This document shows positions 12,921 through 24,809 of a stretch of 64,000 bases of DNA, piece after piece. The position numbers were made by a program, and so were the translations under genes. Source of the DNA: Amylostereum areolatum. Lineage: Eukaryota > Basidiomycota > Agaricomycetes > Russulales > Stereaceae. The notes beneath the pieces are model-generated. The model was not told where the DNA came from. It ran no database searches and saw only the letters and a program-made list of their open reading frames with translations. The stretch's first letter is position 1, and every line of letters starts with the position of its first letter. Location: assembly GCA_012932865.1 (NCBI GenBank), contig SAXG01000036.1:372001-436000 (forward strand). Direction: 5' to 3'.

Positions 12921-14088
12921 TCAGAGGTGCTTGATGAACCACTCGACGGTGTTCTTGAACGCGCCTTCCTTGCCTGCCTTCACCAGCGGGTCGCTCTAAA
13001 ACACAGGAAGAACAAGAACCGTCAGGCCGGGCGCGGTGTCGATGAGCACCACGCGCATTGCACGCACCAAATCGCCGCGAACCTGACACGCCACGAGCCC
13101 AGGGAAAAAAATCGTCAGAAATCGGAACGAGGAGGGGGCGGAGGGCGTCCGGAAGGGTGCGCAGAAAAACTCACCGCGAACCCGTGCGTGCATCCGGGGA
13201 AGTACGGCTGCGCGAATCCGGGCGCGAAGTCTTTGAAGCGCTCGACGGCCCTGTCCTGTTTCTCCTTCGGCCACTGCCCGTCGACCTCGCACGCGTTGAT
13301 CAGGAGCGGTACTTTCGACGTGGACACGTATTTCTGCGGCCGGTGTCAGGTGTGATCGCGAGGACGATGAAGGGGAAGGGACGATGAAGGGGAAGGGGAA
13401 GGGGAAGGGACGAAGAGGGGCCATACGTCGATGTCCTCGAGCTGGAGTAGGGATGGGTGGGAGGTTGCGGCGGCCTTGATCGTGTTGTCGAACGCGAGGT
13501 TGAACGTGAGACGACCTGCGCGCGTCAGCTTGGAGTCTAGCACGACGACGAACAGGGCAACCGCGACGCACCCCCGTAGCAGTAGCCCGTCGCGGCGAAC
13601 GCGTCGATCCCCCGTTCGCGCAGGGCGGCGACCACGGACCGCACGCGTTTCTCGGTGTGCGCGACGGGGTGTCTGGCGAGCCAGGGCACGAAGTCGAACG
13701 TGCCCGCTTCCATCTGCGCGATGGGCACCGGGTCGCCCTCGAAGAGATCCGGGGCGTACACCTGGAACCCGTTCCGCGCGAAGTCGTCTATGAGCAGCTG
13801 GGGGGGATCAGGGAAGAGCGGATGTCTGGGAGACGTCGAGGGGGACGCACGAGGTTGTTGGCGAGCTCGAGACCGAAGGCGTCGGCGAGGTAGAGGATGG
13901 CCTTGTTCTTGGGGTAATCCGTGGTCGGTTTCGCGACGTAGGTCTTGATGCCGCCGAGGGTCTCATAAGTGCCTATACAGCGCGTCGTCGGTTATGGATG
14001 TGAGGAGATCGGACGATAGAACGGGTTGCGGCTCACCCTCGGGGGTTCCTTCGTGGCGGACGCCTGTCCACGAATGACCGAGAGGCGA
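12921..14088 (-). CDS. Dienelactone hydrolase family protein, start codon not found
   Basis: Alpha/beta hydrolase of the dienelactone hydrolase family (PF01738), cytosolic enzymes opening dienelactones in aromatic breakdown and related esters. Exons in order give GVRHEGTPE / GTYETLGGIKTYVAKP...ILYLADAFGLELANNL / LLIDDFARNGFQVYAPDLFEGDPVP...GYCYGG / RLTFNLAFDN / KVPLLINACEVDGQ...FPGCTHGFAV / a last exon ending VEWFIKHL. The nucleophile elbow GYCYGG (Cys), an acidic residue in ACEVDG and the catalytic His in CTHGF are all present. Stop at 12921-12923. The first exon is open upstream to a TAA at 14089-14091 with no ATG, where relatives start about eight residues before GVRHEGTPEG. The start is lost, or lies in an exon I cannot see. 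Confidence 0.82.
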
Positions 14089-16162
14089 TTAATAGCCTGA
14101 TCTAAGATCGGTTTCTCTTAAGAGTGGAAAAGACACACCCTGGGCGCAGTGTTCGCAGAAAGACATGGATGTATGTGCAAGTGGCGGGGGAGAGGCAGAG
14201 GGGGGAAGGCAGGAATCGGTCGAGCAATTTCAACTTTGCTTTATACGATCCTTGTATGATCCCTTCCCTGACGTCCACACACTCCGCGCTCTCACACTGT
14301 CAGCACATGAGTAATGGCTTACATTGACGTCATCGGGTTTCCAGTCATAGGTGCTTATTTACTGGAGTTTAGATATAGCTCCGACAGTGCACATATCGCG
14401 TGCTTTTGGTGACGGTCTTTAAGTACCGGCGAATGATGGAAAGTGCTGGGGAATCGTTAGGAATCGTTGTTTGTGTATGTTAGGATCGAAGGCTTTTGGC
14501 AAACATCGATAAACAAGCCATTACTCTGGCTCGTATCATATCTCTATGTACAAAACTAGCATAGACCCATGCATTGCACTCATTCAAGTAGCAAGGCTGT
14601 GGTGATTGTATTCAAATAAGCAACAAATAAGCATAACTAAGTACTAAGCATGAAGTGTAGAAGATTCAACTCGCAGTCCGATAGTAGGAAAACTGTAGCC
14701 GGGATGCCTAGAGGGGTTTGTGACGGTCCCAAATGCTCTCGCTCGTGTCGGGCTCTCTTGGCAATCTGCCATTTCGATAGCAGAGTGGGTTGTTCTGTTC
14801 CTTGAGGGTTCAGAGCTGGAGTCCTTGGGGGCGTAGGAAGCAAGTCGCTGAGGGCCGAGTAGGCCTGCGAATATGCAATGTCGATGAGGACATATCACCT
14901 GTGATATGGATAACAAAAGGATCAGTAAAGCCTTTACTATCACATTGATTGATACTGTATGCACGTACCATCTATGAAAGCTCCGTTCGAGGCTTGCTGG
15001 TTGGTTGGGTTCTTGCATTATCGTGTCGCCTGTCGTTGATTCGGACGTGGACGACACAATACAATGCTGTTGCGGACCTTCAGGATCCTGAGGATGTCGT
15101 TGTGCTCGCACTCAAGACCGGCGGTGGCCAATGGCGTCAGCCGAGGAAAGCTGTAGACAACAATATAGTAAGCAAGGACATTGATCAGTTTGTTAAGGTC
15201 AGTCATACCTGGACGGCCGTGTTCTCGTTCGCTTGCGAGGAGGTTGAATGGGCACTGTTTCTGGGGGCTGCATCTTGGACGGAATCAGTGGACCTGCGTT
15301 CCTGCTCGGTGCACCATCCCAATGGCCAGCCAATGTCACCCCCAACTCGCATAGATTCTTCTGCACAAATAGTACATGTCAGTTCGTCTCGCAAGAGAGA
15401 AAGAAAATGCGCACATGATCCAGATGAATGCACCGAGATGCACTGGATGCAGATGACAGGGTGTGCTGTACTGTGTCGTGTCGGGTCGTGTCGTGTCGTA
15501 CATCACTCGAGCTCGGGACCACCACGCCTCATCCGAGCACCGAGGAAATTTCCCGAAAAATCTCTAGATATATAAATAAATCCAATCAGGGGGGGTGGGA
15601 GCGACGCGGTCATCGTGACCGAAGCGACAAAACACGTCCGTGTTGCTGCACAAACATTGCTTTGGAGGAAAATTGATTTGAATTTGTTTTCTGATATACA
15701 AAGTAAAAGGTATAAGTAGGGCTGTGCCATGGAGGCTACTTTGACGCTAACGGCGGTGCGTAGAGGTGCCATAGAGAGTGGGAAGGTATGACGGTGGCCA
15801 AGTACGTGGTGGAGGTCAAGACGAAGAGCGACGCGGCGACCCGGCCGACGCGCAAGCCTAGGATGACGCAAGCAGCCACGTGCATTTGTCAACGCGACCT
15901 GTCACGTGTCGCGTTACGATGACGTGGCTGTTGTCCCACAACCAATCAGAAAGCTCACTTGTCTCGCGGTTTGTGTCGTGACGTGACGCAGCGCTCCACC
16001 GCGTCTCTCTTTGTATTAAAGGATAAGTAGTCGCGCCCCTCACGCTGCACGTGTCGATTCACTGGGCACTTCTTGCAACTGAATTGAAGCTTGCACACAT
16101 AGTGGCCGGAGACCAAGTGACCAGGTAAGAATGCAGGGCGCAAGTGAACAAGGAGCCCCTAC
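14089..16162. other. Gene-free stretch of 2.1 kb
   Basis: No frame resembles a known protein. The stretch holds repeat copy B, an AT-rich segment at 14560-14650, and a short run of GTCGTGTCG-like words at 15474-15500. It separates the convergent or tandem 3' ends of the dienelactone hydrolase and GH78-like genes and may be an old transposon graveyard. Confidence 0.45.
14459..14517 (+). repeat. Dispersed repeat copy B
   Basis: Matches copy A (1670-1728, opposite strand) almost base for base through TTAGGATC, AAGGCTTTTGGC and AAACATCGATAAACAA. Looser similarity continues to both sides (TCGCGTG upstream; TACTCTGG..TATCATATCT downstream is shared with the copy C area). Confidence 0.6.
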
Positions 16163-18588
16163 TTACGAGCCGACCGCGACGACAATGATATGGTTCCCAC
16201 CCTCTAACGTGAACACCGTTCCATTCCCCGTCGCCGCCTCGCCATCCACCGTCGTCGTCCCCGATACCGGCAGCGTCGCCACCCCCTTCGTCCCCGTCGG
16301 CACGTCCACGTCCAGCTCAAACACCGTCTCGTTCGACGACCACCGCACGCCGAACCACCCCAGGCCCGTCGAGAACCCGCCCTGCGCCGCCGGAAGCCCG
16401 CTCAGATGCGGCGACACGGCCCAGGTCGCACCTTGAGGGGAGGTGACGGTGAGCCCGAGGACGTAGAACGTGAGCGCGGAGGTCGGGCCCGTGCTCCAGC
16501 CGTGCGCGTGAGACGTGTACGAGTCGTCCGAGTCGTAGCCCGCATACCAGCGATATCTGTCTCCGATGAGCCTCTGGAACGAGAAAGACCACGCGAGGGT
16601 CTAGAAAAACGCACCCGAGGGAGCCGTTCGCGGTGTAACCTTCCAGGAGGGTGGATTGCACGCTGAGGTTGGTCGTGAGCATATATCCCCACTCTCTCCG
16701 GATGAGATCTAGTGCCCGCTCGCCGCGGCCCGCCTCGAAATGCGCCTGAATCTGCCCATCTTCGTCAGCCAAGCCAGCGTGCGGCGAATGCGCTGGGACG
16801 GCGAACCTCGAATCCGCTCACAAACGGCGCGACCGTGTCTGGCATCTCTGGTCCGACCGCCCCGAGCTCCACCCAGTTCTTCGTCAGCCCCTCGCTGATG
16901 GACTCCTTTTGCGCCGGGGAGGTGGTGAGGTTGAAGAGAAGCGCGAGCGAGTTCCCATCCTGGGGTATGAGGGTGGTCGACTCGTTGTCGCGGTACATCC
17001 CGACATCATCCATCCACAGGACCTTGTTGAAGTTGGCCTTGAGCGTCGTCGCATTGGCGGCCCAGGCAGCGGCGAGGTCGGTTTGATTCAGCGCGTTGGC
17101 GAGCTCGACGCTGTTCAAGAGGACCTGGAAAGAATAGTGTTGGCTTCCCGCTGGTCAAGGTTCGGGAAGGGGTAGTATTACTTTGTAGTAAGCAGCGTTC
17201 GGAGAGATGCTGTATCCTCCTCCATTGCTGCGACCCCAGTCAGCCGGCGCAGCAGTAGAATTGATCAAGCCTGCGTTTCCGACCAAACTCTCAAGGTAAC
17301 CAACGGCCTTTGTGTAATTGGCCCACAAAGTTTGCACCAGGTCGATATCGCCAGTATAGAGCCATGTACTGTGGACGCCAATCATAGTCCACTCGTGGTA
17401 AGTAGCACTGGAATCATTTCCGCATAAGTTGCAGGCTGAGAAGCGGGAGAACAGGTAAACGAACCTCCCACGGGCGTTAATGGTCGGACCAGAGAATGGT
17501 AGTTGGCCCGACGCGGCTTGCCATGAAAATAAAGACAGGAGGCTGTTCTTGGTCGGGATCAAGTCGTTCAAGGATACAAAGCTCGTCGGCGTGGAAATGC
17601 CCATGTCGCCTAAGCTTGTTCGTATTAGATATGCCCAAATGATTACGAGCACGCAGACATGCCTGGCCAGATAGTCCTTTATGACGCGTAGAAGTCAGGA
17701 TAAGGACACGGGCGTGAGGAGTAGGTGACGTACCGATCGCGCTTGGCTCCGTCCACCAGGACGGGACTGGCGATACCAATAGTGGCATTGTTGGCCCAAC
17801 CTATTCCATCGTCAGCGATTATCGCCATGTCCAAAAAGGAGGAGCTCACCATGGTCTGGCGAAGGAAGTAGCCTTCCCTGATCCACTGGTATCGCATTTG
17901 TCTGTACAGTGTACGCTCCCGCATACCACAGCTTCGTCAAGAAATCTTCATCTTCAGACCCTGGGTCCGCCGCGTAAAAGTAGCCCGAGTAGTTCCGCAG
18001 GTTGTCAAAATGGGGCATGAATGAGATGGCGCAGGATACGTTCGAGATGGTGGTGGGGTCGTCGGAATTGGAGACGATGGTGAGGTAACGGAAGCCGCCT
18101 CGGAGCCATTGCACGGGCTGTGTCCAAAATCCGGTTGGAAGGGGGGCGAGGACCGGCTCGACACCATCCACGGTCATATTTTCGGCCGAGCTTCCCGCAT
18201 CGTCAGATGCGTACGGACGGACAAACAAGGGAGACTCGGTGAAGGAGAGGGATACGGCTGACGAAGAGGTGACGTTCTCAAAGTTCCAGGAGACGAGCCC
18301 GCCAACCTGCGACCATTCGTCAGTGATTGAGAACCGCGAAGAGCAAAGCACACGAACCTCTTTCCCAAAATCGAGGGTGACATACGAGTTATTCCCCGAG
18401 AGTGTGGCAGAGCCTTGGTTCCCTGCCAGGTCCGACGCGTTTTCGACGGTGCCATGTACACGATATATCGCCGTGGGGTATACTGTCCTGGATTCCGGTG
18501 CATAGTTGAACTCGTCCCATGGGCCTGCAGGCGCGGCCGCCCACGCGAGCGATGCAGGAAAAAGCACGAAAGAGAGGGACGGTAACAT
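16163..18588 (-). CDS. GH78-like alpha-L-rhamnosidase-type glycosidase, copy 1
   Basis: Secreted six-hairpin glycosidase of the kind annotated as GH78 in mushrooms; family members release rhamnose from plant polymers. The ATG at 18586-18588 opens a signal peptide (MLPSLSFVLFPASLAWA) followed by AAPAGPWDEFNY. Conserved pieces in order: GSATLSGNNSYVTLDFGKE, VSWNFENVTSSS, LRGGFRYLTIVSN, FMPHFDNLRNYSGYFYA, DFLTKLWYAGAYTVQTN, NNATIGIASPVLVDGAKRDR, STPTSFVSLNDLIPTKNSLL, HEWTMIGVHSTWLYTGDIDL, DWGRSNGGGYSIS, MDDVGMYRDN, YAGYDSDDSYTSHAHGWSTG and a C-terminal beta domain ending VVAVGS. About nine introns. TATA-like GATATAT lies 36 bp upstream of the ATG. Copy 2 is at 32334-34771. No damage was seen. 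Confidence 0.82.
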
Positions 18589-18623
18589 CGAGAGGGACGG
18601 TGAAGACTGGTGGATGATGAGCT

Positions 18624-18630
18624 GATATAT
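18624..18630 (-). promoter_or_regulatory. TATA-like box of GH78-like copy 1
   Basis: The sense strand reads ATATATC about 36 bp before the ATG. Copies 2 and 3 of the family have a TATA-like word at nearly the same distance (about 38 and 34 bp), which supports a shared core promoter. Confidence 0.45.
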
Positions 18631-19660
18631 GAGGACCTTGGACGGTGCGGCATATCGGGATTGCGCAGAGGCAAAAAATGTTTCGATGACAAGCGACTTG
18701 TTCACGAGGGCATTGGGAGATCTTTCATCATAGGGCGGGCCGTACAACTTGGACGAAAGATGGTCTGCTGTCTGTACCGACGACCCCTGGACCGGTTCCT
18801 TGCTTGCGGCTTGTCCTCACGGGTTGTTTCCCTGGCAAAATCTCCACTGAGGCTCCGAAATGACGTTGAATGCGTTGCGAGTCGGATGGCGACGAGACGT
18901 ACGCATTGAATAAGAGGATGGCGATGATGGTGGTTTTGTACAGGTTATGTACAATGTAAACACGTGCAAAGCTTTGCGGTCTGATGTCATTGTCAATGAC
19001 GATGAGTCCGACGTTTTTCCTGCCCACCAGGTCCACACGCGCCTCGCAGTTCCCGTCTACTTTTCACACTTTCAGCTTTCGCCCAAATATTCGCGCCGAA
19101 GACACGATGACATCCCCTCATGGCCTACTGGGTAGCCACAAGCTCGCGCTCCTCATAGCTTCGGGAAGCACCTAGCGACGCACACTCAGACAATCCCCGC
19201 TACGCATCTGTCTCCCACATTAAATAAAACTGGATACCAGACCAACCACTACTCATCAGCCTTTTTCCATCTCCCATCGTCAATATGCGCGACTTGCGCG
19301 GCTGCGCCAGACATGACCGACCTGCGGATCAAGGCCATGGTGGTCGAAGGGTTCGCCTGGAGGCGTTGTCGGGATTCTACGCATGCTGCTCCTAGAGGTT
19401 GCTGATGGGTACGAAGTGCGACCATAGACTTGATTGGTGCTGCTCAGCAGGAGGCTGACCGCGCTTCTGTGGTCAGATCTGAACTTTGGGGAAGTATGCG
19501 CATTGCGTACGGTGCTGTCGATGCTAGCGGTTTCCGTCCCGGATAGTGTTGATCAGCAGGAGGCTGCCTGTGCCTTCGCGGTCAGATCGAAATCGTGGAG
19601 GTCGCTCGAGGTATCACTGCTGGTCCCTCTGTCACGGCTGGTATCATATCTGTAAGTACA

Positions 19661-19712
19661 TCTTAGGATTAGAGGCTTTCGCCGGATATTGACAAACATA
19701 CCATTCTCTGGT
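19661..19712 (+). repeat. Dispersed repeat copy C (diverged)
   Basis: TTAGGATTAGAGGCTTTCGC, then GGATATTGACAAACATACCA and TTCTCTGG, parallels TTAGGATCGAAGGCTTTTGG, AAACATCGATAAACAAGCCA and TTACTCTGG of copy B. Similarity is clear but well below that between copies A and B. Confidence 0.4.
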
Positions 19713-19966
19713 CGAACTGACCAGGTTTCACATCTCTAACCCTCGTGTGGCTGCGGGCTTGCCCCAGCCCACCTTTGGCGTGTTGTGTCATACCACAGAT
19801 CCCATTTTGCGCTGTCCTTGGCTATCCCGTCGGGGCCCCACTCATTCCGACGGACACCGTCTTCTAAGTTCTGACCTATGTTTACTTCTGACTCGACTGG
19901 CGAGCGAGCTACCGGATTCGTGCTTCGCAGGAAGTCTAGACCTCCGAGGACGGCATACACTTCTAC

Positions 19967-19974
19967 TATATAAA
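19967..19974 (+). promoter_or_regulatory. TATA box of the methyltransferase gene
   Basis: TATATAAA lies 61 bp before the ATG at 20035, a normal distance for a fungal TATA box with a short leader. Confidence 0.6.
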
Positions 19975-20034
19975 CCCAGTCGACTAGCCTACCAATTGCA
20001 TTCAACCCGCCCCACCTCTCACGACAAGAAAGAC

Positions 20035-21285
20035 ATGTCGGCTGACCCCGCCCCCGCGTCCACAAGTTCCGGTTCGACTTACTGGCACAAAGGACATGCG
20101 GTAGATATTTTGATCTACTCATGGTGTGTATCCGCCTGCTAACATATGACTGGAACTACAGAGCGAAACCGAATCCATCAGGTATGTGCATACACCAACA
20201 TCCACGTCCGCAATGTGAACTGATCTCCATTCGAGGCTCGACGCGCTCCATCGCGGGCTGACGGCGTACATGGACGGGAAACTTACCTTCGCGCCTTTAA
20301 AGGATCCCAAAAATATACTGGAGTTGGGGTAAGCGATCCGTAGTGGTCGTTCTCTTAGCTACCTGCTCATGTTGACGCATGTCTGCCAACTCTCCTACAG
20401 AGCTGGGACAGGTACATGGTAATTATGTTCCCATCCGCTCCTCGCTTCTTGTATTCTGACGCAACTCCTTCGTAGGGCTATCGAGACTGGTCTACTGTTT
20501 CCTTCGGCCAAGGTTCTAGCGACGGACATCAGCCCTCTTTCCCGCACGTATGTTCATCCAACTTATGAATTTGTGCCAGACGCTCACTGTCACCACTGGC
20601 AGCGACCTTCCATCCAACGTAACATTCCAGCTCCTCGATGTTCTCCAACCTATAAATCTCCCCGCGGAGAGCTATGACGTCGTCCATGCTCGTTTCCTCT
20701 TCGTTCACGTATGTCATGCCCTTTCTCACCCTCCCTCCTTCTCACTCCCGAGCACAGCTCCCCAACCCTTCCGCCGTCATATCCCGTGTTTCCTCGCTTG
20801 TCAAGCCTGGCGGGTGGTTCATTATCGAGGACGTCTCCATCAACGACAAAGTCGAGGGCGACGCGCCGGGGATCAAGGCCGCCTACAAGGCTTTGGTTCA
20901 GACCTTCACGGACAGAGGACAAATCCCTTCCCTCGGCTCCAAATTGGAGTCCTTCCTCAAGGAGTCGAACAACTTTAGCGAGGTCAACATCCATAACGCG
21001 GTGCTTCCCATTAGCCCGCCGTCCGACGGTGCGTACCGCTGTTCCTACACCTTTAGGGCAGCTGTTGACGGGATCGCGGGCGAATCGCTGGCAGACGCCA
21101 AGATCGCCGGTTTGGCGGACACGCTCAAGACATCGTGGAATCGCTCCTTCTCTTACGACCCGTCCCTAGCCCTGGTCGCCGCCGGGTTCACGCCGGAGAT
21201 GCAAGCGCAGCGCGCGGAAGATATGAAGCGGGACGACTGGACGTTCACGACGAATGTGTACTTCGCTTGGGCGCGTAAGGAGTAA
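20035..21285 (+). CDS. Class I SAM-dependent methyltransferase
   Basis: Methyl transfer from S-adenosylmethionine to an unknown acceptor; the layout resembles fungal LaeA/TAM-type enzymes often tied to secondary metabolism. The ATG at 20035 opens MSADPAPASTSSGSTYWHKG. Motif I is rebuilt across three exons: NILELG / an 18-nt micro-exon at 20401-20418 / AIETGLLFP, giving ELGAGTGTW. It is followed by KVLATDISPL (motif post I), FQLLDVLQPINLPAESYDVVHARFLF (motif II) and LVKPGGWFIIEDVSI (motif III), then a roughly 130-residue C-terminal part ending NVYFAWARKE. Stop at 21283-21285. Six or so short introns. No neighbouring biosynthetic gene identifies the substrate. Confidence 0.85.
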
Positions 21286-21797
21286 GTGCGAAGCGGATTT
21301 GGCGCAGTTTTCAAGCCCATCATCCTCGAACGGGCGTAACCTTCTTGCTCATGTCGACTGAAGTTCCCTACGCCGTGGTCTCAATTGAATACCGAAACAT
21401 ATTTTTCGTCTCGTTCAACCGAGGCATGCAGTACTGTATATTCTCTACACCAACCATCAGCGGAAGGTCCGTTCTCTTCAACCTCTCCCTCGCCATCCTG
21501 CACCCGGACTCTTTATGATACCCACAGTACCGTAGTACTTATCTCATGTAGCCCTTACCGTCGTTGCATTTCAACAATGCCCACTCATTCTCCATATCAT
21601 CCATCCATCCCGCCGTTAACCCCCATCCTGTGCCATAATTCGAGTTATAACCTGCCGAGCCGAGCCAGCCCTCTTCAGATGTCAATGTTATATGAGCAGT
21701 GTGTATTGCAATCCATTAGGCGTGGGTGTGAATTCTATAGATGAGTGATATAATCCCTGCGAGCTTTCCTGGGACCCCCGAAGCCCTACGAATCGCT
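21286..21797. other. Intergenic between convergent methyltransferase and RRM genes
   Basis: Holds the 3' ends of two convergent genes. A 119-codon open frame at 21385-21744 is Ser/Pro-rich and shows no family features; it looks non-coding. Confidence 0.5.
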
Positions 21798-24700
21798 TCA
21801 TGATTTAAGGCCAAATCCACGTCGTCGAGGAGGGTCGCTTGCTGCAGTACGCACGCTAAACGGAGGGTCACTGCGCAGACCAAAGGGCCACTTCTTTCCA
21901 TTCGATTCCGCCTCGGGTGACGGGTCTACTCTCCTGGTGGGTGCGCCTCGCACATTCTTGCCCTCCTCGTCGTCGTCGTCGCGCTCTATCCTGAGTTGAC
22001 GGGCCTCCTCCCAATCCATCACGCGCGAAGTCGTCCGCACCTCATCCCACTCCTTCCATTCTCCCAGCTTATCGAACTCGCCTTGCACGCCGTCACCCAG
22101 CAAGTCGGCCAAGTCGATCGGGCCGAAGTAGGGGAGTTCCGACATGGTCAATTCGAGCTCGGTCGCTGGAACGCCGGGTGCAGCGGAAGGGAGAGAGGCG
22201 CCTTGGAGCGCTTTCAACGCTTTTTCGGCTTGGGGTCTGTCTTCGAATACGACGAACGCGGGACGAGTCCTGGATTGGCCGTACTGCGGCACTGGGACAC
22301 ATAACACGCGTGAGTCGAGAAGAACGCGATGGAGGAGAGATAGACGTACTCATAATGACTGCTTGCAAGCCGTTCTGGGCCTCGAAGACCGTACGGAGGT
22401 GGGCAGGACTATAGGGTTCCACGTCTTCAGCCGGAGGCGAGCTGCTTGACCTCTTCGACTTCGACTTCGACTTCGACTTCGACTTCTTGGGCTGAGCCAC
22501 GACGCCCTCTTGATAGTCGGATAGCTCCAGGCCCTTGACCTCCACTTGAGATTGAGAAAGCTCGTTTTCGGTCATCTTGGCAGTGGTTACGGCGTCCACC
22601 TCCCGACTTTCCGTGTGGGCATCGACCACGACACCTTCTCCACTGGGAAGTATGAGAAGGCCTTCGGCCTCTGCTAGCCTCACGTTTGCCATGGTCTCCT
22701 GCGCCCACTTTCTTTCCATGGCTCTCCTCACCAGCTCCATCAGGAAAAACCTCCCTTACTAAAATCAACAAATCCAGCAAATTAGCGCTAGTTAGAGGGG
22801 GACCTTCCTAAAGTGAACTAACGGGCTCTATTCTCACAAAACCCCGTACACATTTCGATGCACCGTCGTCGACATTGACCTCATATTTGCACTTCAAATA
22901 CATAGTTGAGGCCAGAAGGGTGACAGGGACCTACGTTGACGTAGTGCCTTGCAGGTTGGCAGCGGGAACAGGGAATTAGGAAGGTCCCCCTCTAATTAGT
23001 AGATTTTTAGTAAGGGAGGTTTTTCCTGATGTCGTTCTCCTTCGCCACCCGCTCCGCCTCCCTGCCCGCCACCCGCCCCTTCAGCTCTGCCCTCCTCACC
23101 TTCCTCGCCTTCTTCTGCCTTTGCCTCGCCACCTCCTTCTGCTCCTCCTTGTTCGGCACGCGGCGTTCCCCGTCAATTGCAGGCCAGTTGTTGACGTATA
23201 TCGTCCGTGAGCGACGTGAGGTACGATTGTCGGATGCGAAGTCCAATTCGGGGAGCATATGGCCGTATCTGACTTGCGCATTGATGGCTTCTTGGAGCGC
23301 AAAGACCGCAGCGTCGACGGTGGGGTACTCGAGGAGGGCATAGCGGCGATGCGCAGCTGCAGGAGGAAGGGTCAACAGTTGAGTTGATGAGTACACTGAT
23401 GATGATGTTGTGACACACACCTATACGCAGGTCGACGAGGGGGCCGAGGCGAGTGAAGAGACGCGCAAGCTTGGCTGGACGCACGCCGATCGGAAGCTTG
23501 CCGGCGAAAAGGGTGCAAGATGGTGGTGACTGAACCTGGTTGCGAATTGCCTTGGCCGCTTCGCTCGCCGCACGAATCGCAAGTACCCTGTAGGGCGAAG
23601 GAGAAGAGGAGCCCACGAACGGATCATCGAGGGATGTGTGCCAGAGAGTGTCCCTCTCCAGCTCTAGAATATCTGGGACGTCCGGCGATGCCTCGAGGAT
23701 AAGCCTTCTGTCGCGCAGGACGAGCGGGTTGTTCTTGGTTAGCTCGAGAGTCCTGTAGATGTGATGTTTTTGGTGGAAGAGTATATGCGCGTGGTTGGAT
23801 TGCTCCTCTAATGTAAAGCCAATCAGCGCGTGGATGAAGAAAAGGAAAGGGAAACCGTACTATGCCGGATGGCGACGATGGTCCCATAGGCTATGAAGGT
23901 CTCGCGGAGCTCCCTCAAAGTCGTCCAGCGATGAAGATTTCTAACGTAAAGAACGCCACGGCCGCGATCATGATCGTTTCTCTGGAAGTTCGTCCTATTT
24001 GTGTCGAGTTCCTCGTCCGGAAACATGGAAAAGTCGTCCTGGTCGAAATCCTGGTTTGAAGACGACGATGCCTGAGGAGATGGACGCAACGACGGCGATG
24101 ACGACCCTGTCGTCGAGGAAGGAGGCTGAGGGCTCTGCTGAGATGAGATGGGTGGAATAGGAACAGGCGTTGGTACCGACGCTGAGACCTTCCTCCACAG
24201 GATAAGTTCTTGCCCACTCATCATCAACGGCCTTGAGGCATTCTCCTTCAAGACCGTAGTGACACTCCGGGCATCGACGAACGTGATAGTTGCGGTACGG
24301 CCTTCTTCGTCCACCCATATGTTCTCTATCTTCCCATATTTGATGAAACGCGGACGAAGGAGAGCCTTTGTAGTATTGGAAGGGAGGTTTGCTAGAGAGA
24401 GTGAGGTGGAATGAACGCGCGAGGTGGAGGGTTCTGCGCCATGTGGTGGTCCTTGATCCTTGAGTTCTATATCGGTCTCCGGTGGAGGAAGTAGGTTCTT
24501 TGGAAAAATGGGCGTGAAGACTAAGGGTTGGAGGGAGCTAAGTGTTCGCCTCTTTGTAAACCGTTTTGTTGTGCTCTGCTGACGTTGGACACCATCCCCA
24601 AGCTCGTCTTCATCGATGCCATCCACTTCCGGCTCAGGCTGAGGGAGCAGTTTACGTGCAAACCGAGCGTGTGCGTAAGACCTGCTTCTCCATGGGCGCG

Positions 24701-24809
24701 GAGGACATGGAGGTGGGGAGAGATGGTCAAGGACGAGCTGTCGGATTTCAGAAGGTGCGCGAGCGTATATAGCATGTCTCGCGACGTGATGAGAACCAAA
24801 TCCAGCCAT
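21798..24809 (-). CDS. RRM-type RNA-binding protein, split by a MITE
   Basis: Start 24807-24809 (MAGFGSHHVARH), with a basic N-terminus that could be a mitochondrial presequence. Several RRM-like domains: one near residues 137-207 (SLANLPSNTTKALLRPRFIKYG...ATITFVDARSVTTVL), one with GVLYVRNLHRWTTLRELRETF, one with CTLFAGKLPIGVRPAKLARLF...RRYALLEYPTVDAAVFAL, and a last with RPAFVVFEDRPQAEKALKAL. Between them lies a Lys/Arg-rich helix and (KS)5 coded by a hexanucleotide repeat. At 22741-23028 a 288-bp inverted-repeat element interrupts the coding sequence: the frame reads KENDI and then stops at 23007-23009, while the other side resumes MELVRRAMERK. Taking out the element plus one AT joins the two in one frame. 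The present allele should give a protein lacking its last 300 or so residues unless the insert is spliced. Target RNA unknown. Confidence 0.7.
22454..22486 (-). repeat. Hexanucleotide repeat coding (Lys-Ser)5
   Basis: TTCGAC repeated about five times on the plus strand, coding alternating Lys and Ser in the RRM gene. Likely variable in length between strains. Confidence 0.85.
22741..23028. mobile_element. 288-bp MITE inserted in the RRM gene
   Basis: Perfect 24-bp terminal inverted repeats (22741-22764 and 23005-23028; CAGGAAAAACCTCCCTTACT...). A second perfect 20-bp inverted pair lies inside (22792-22811, TTAGAGGGGGACCTTCCTAA, with 22976-22995). AT flanks both ends (22739-22740 and 23029-23030) as a 2-bp target duplication. 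No coding capacity. Removing the element and one AT restores the host reading frame, which fixes both boundaries. Confidence 0.92.

Larger units (their letters stand above)
18589..20034. other. Intergenic between divergent glycosidase and methyltransferase genes
   Basis: No gene recognised. It holds repeat copy C and a partly duplicated segment: CAGCAGGAGGCTG plus CGGTCAGATC-type words at 19445-19480 recur at 19556-19588. A short frame at 19312 (ATGACCGACCTG) stays open only about 30 codons. Confidence 0.45.

Noticed and set aside
15474..15500. Short GTCGTGTCG repetition as a possible array
   Set aside because: Only about three imperfect units; no spacers and no CRISPR-like structure.
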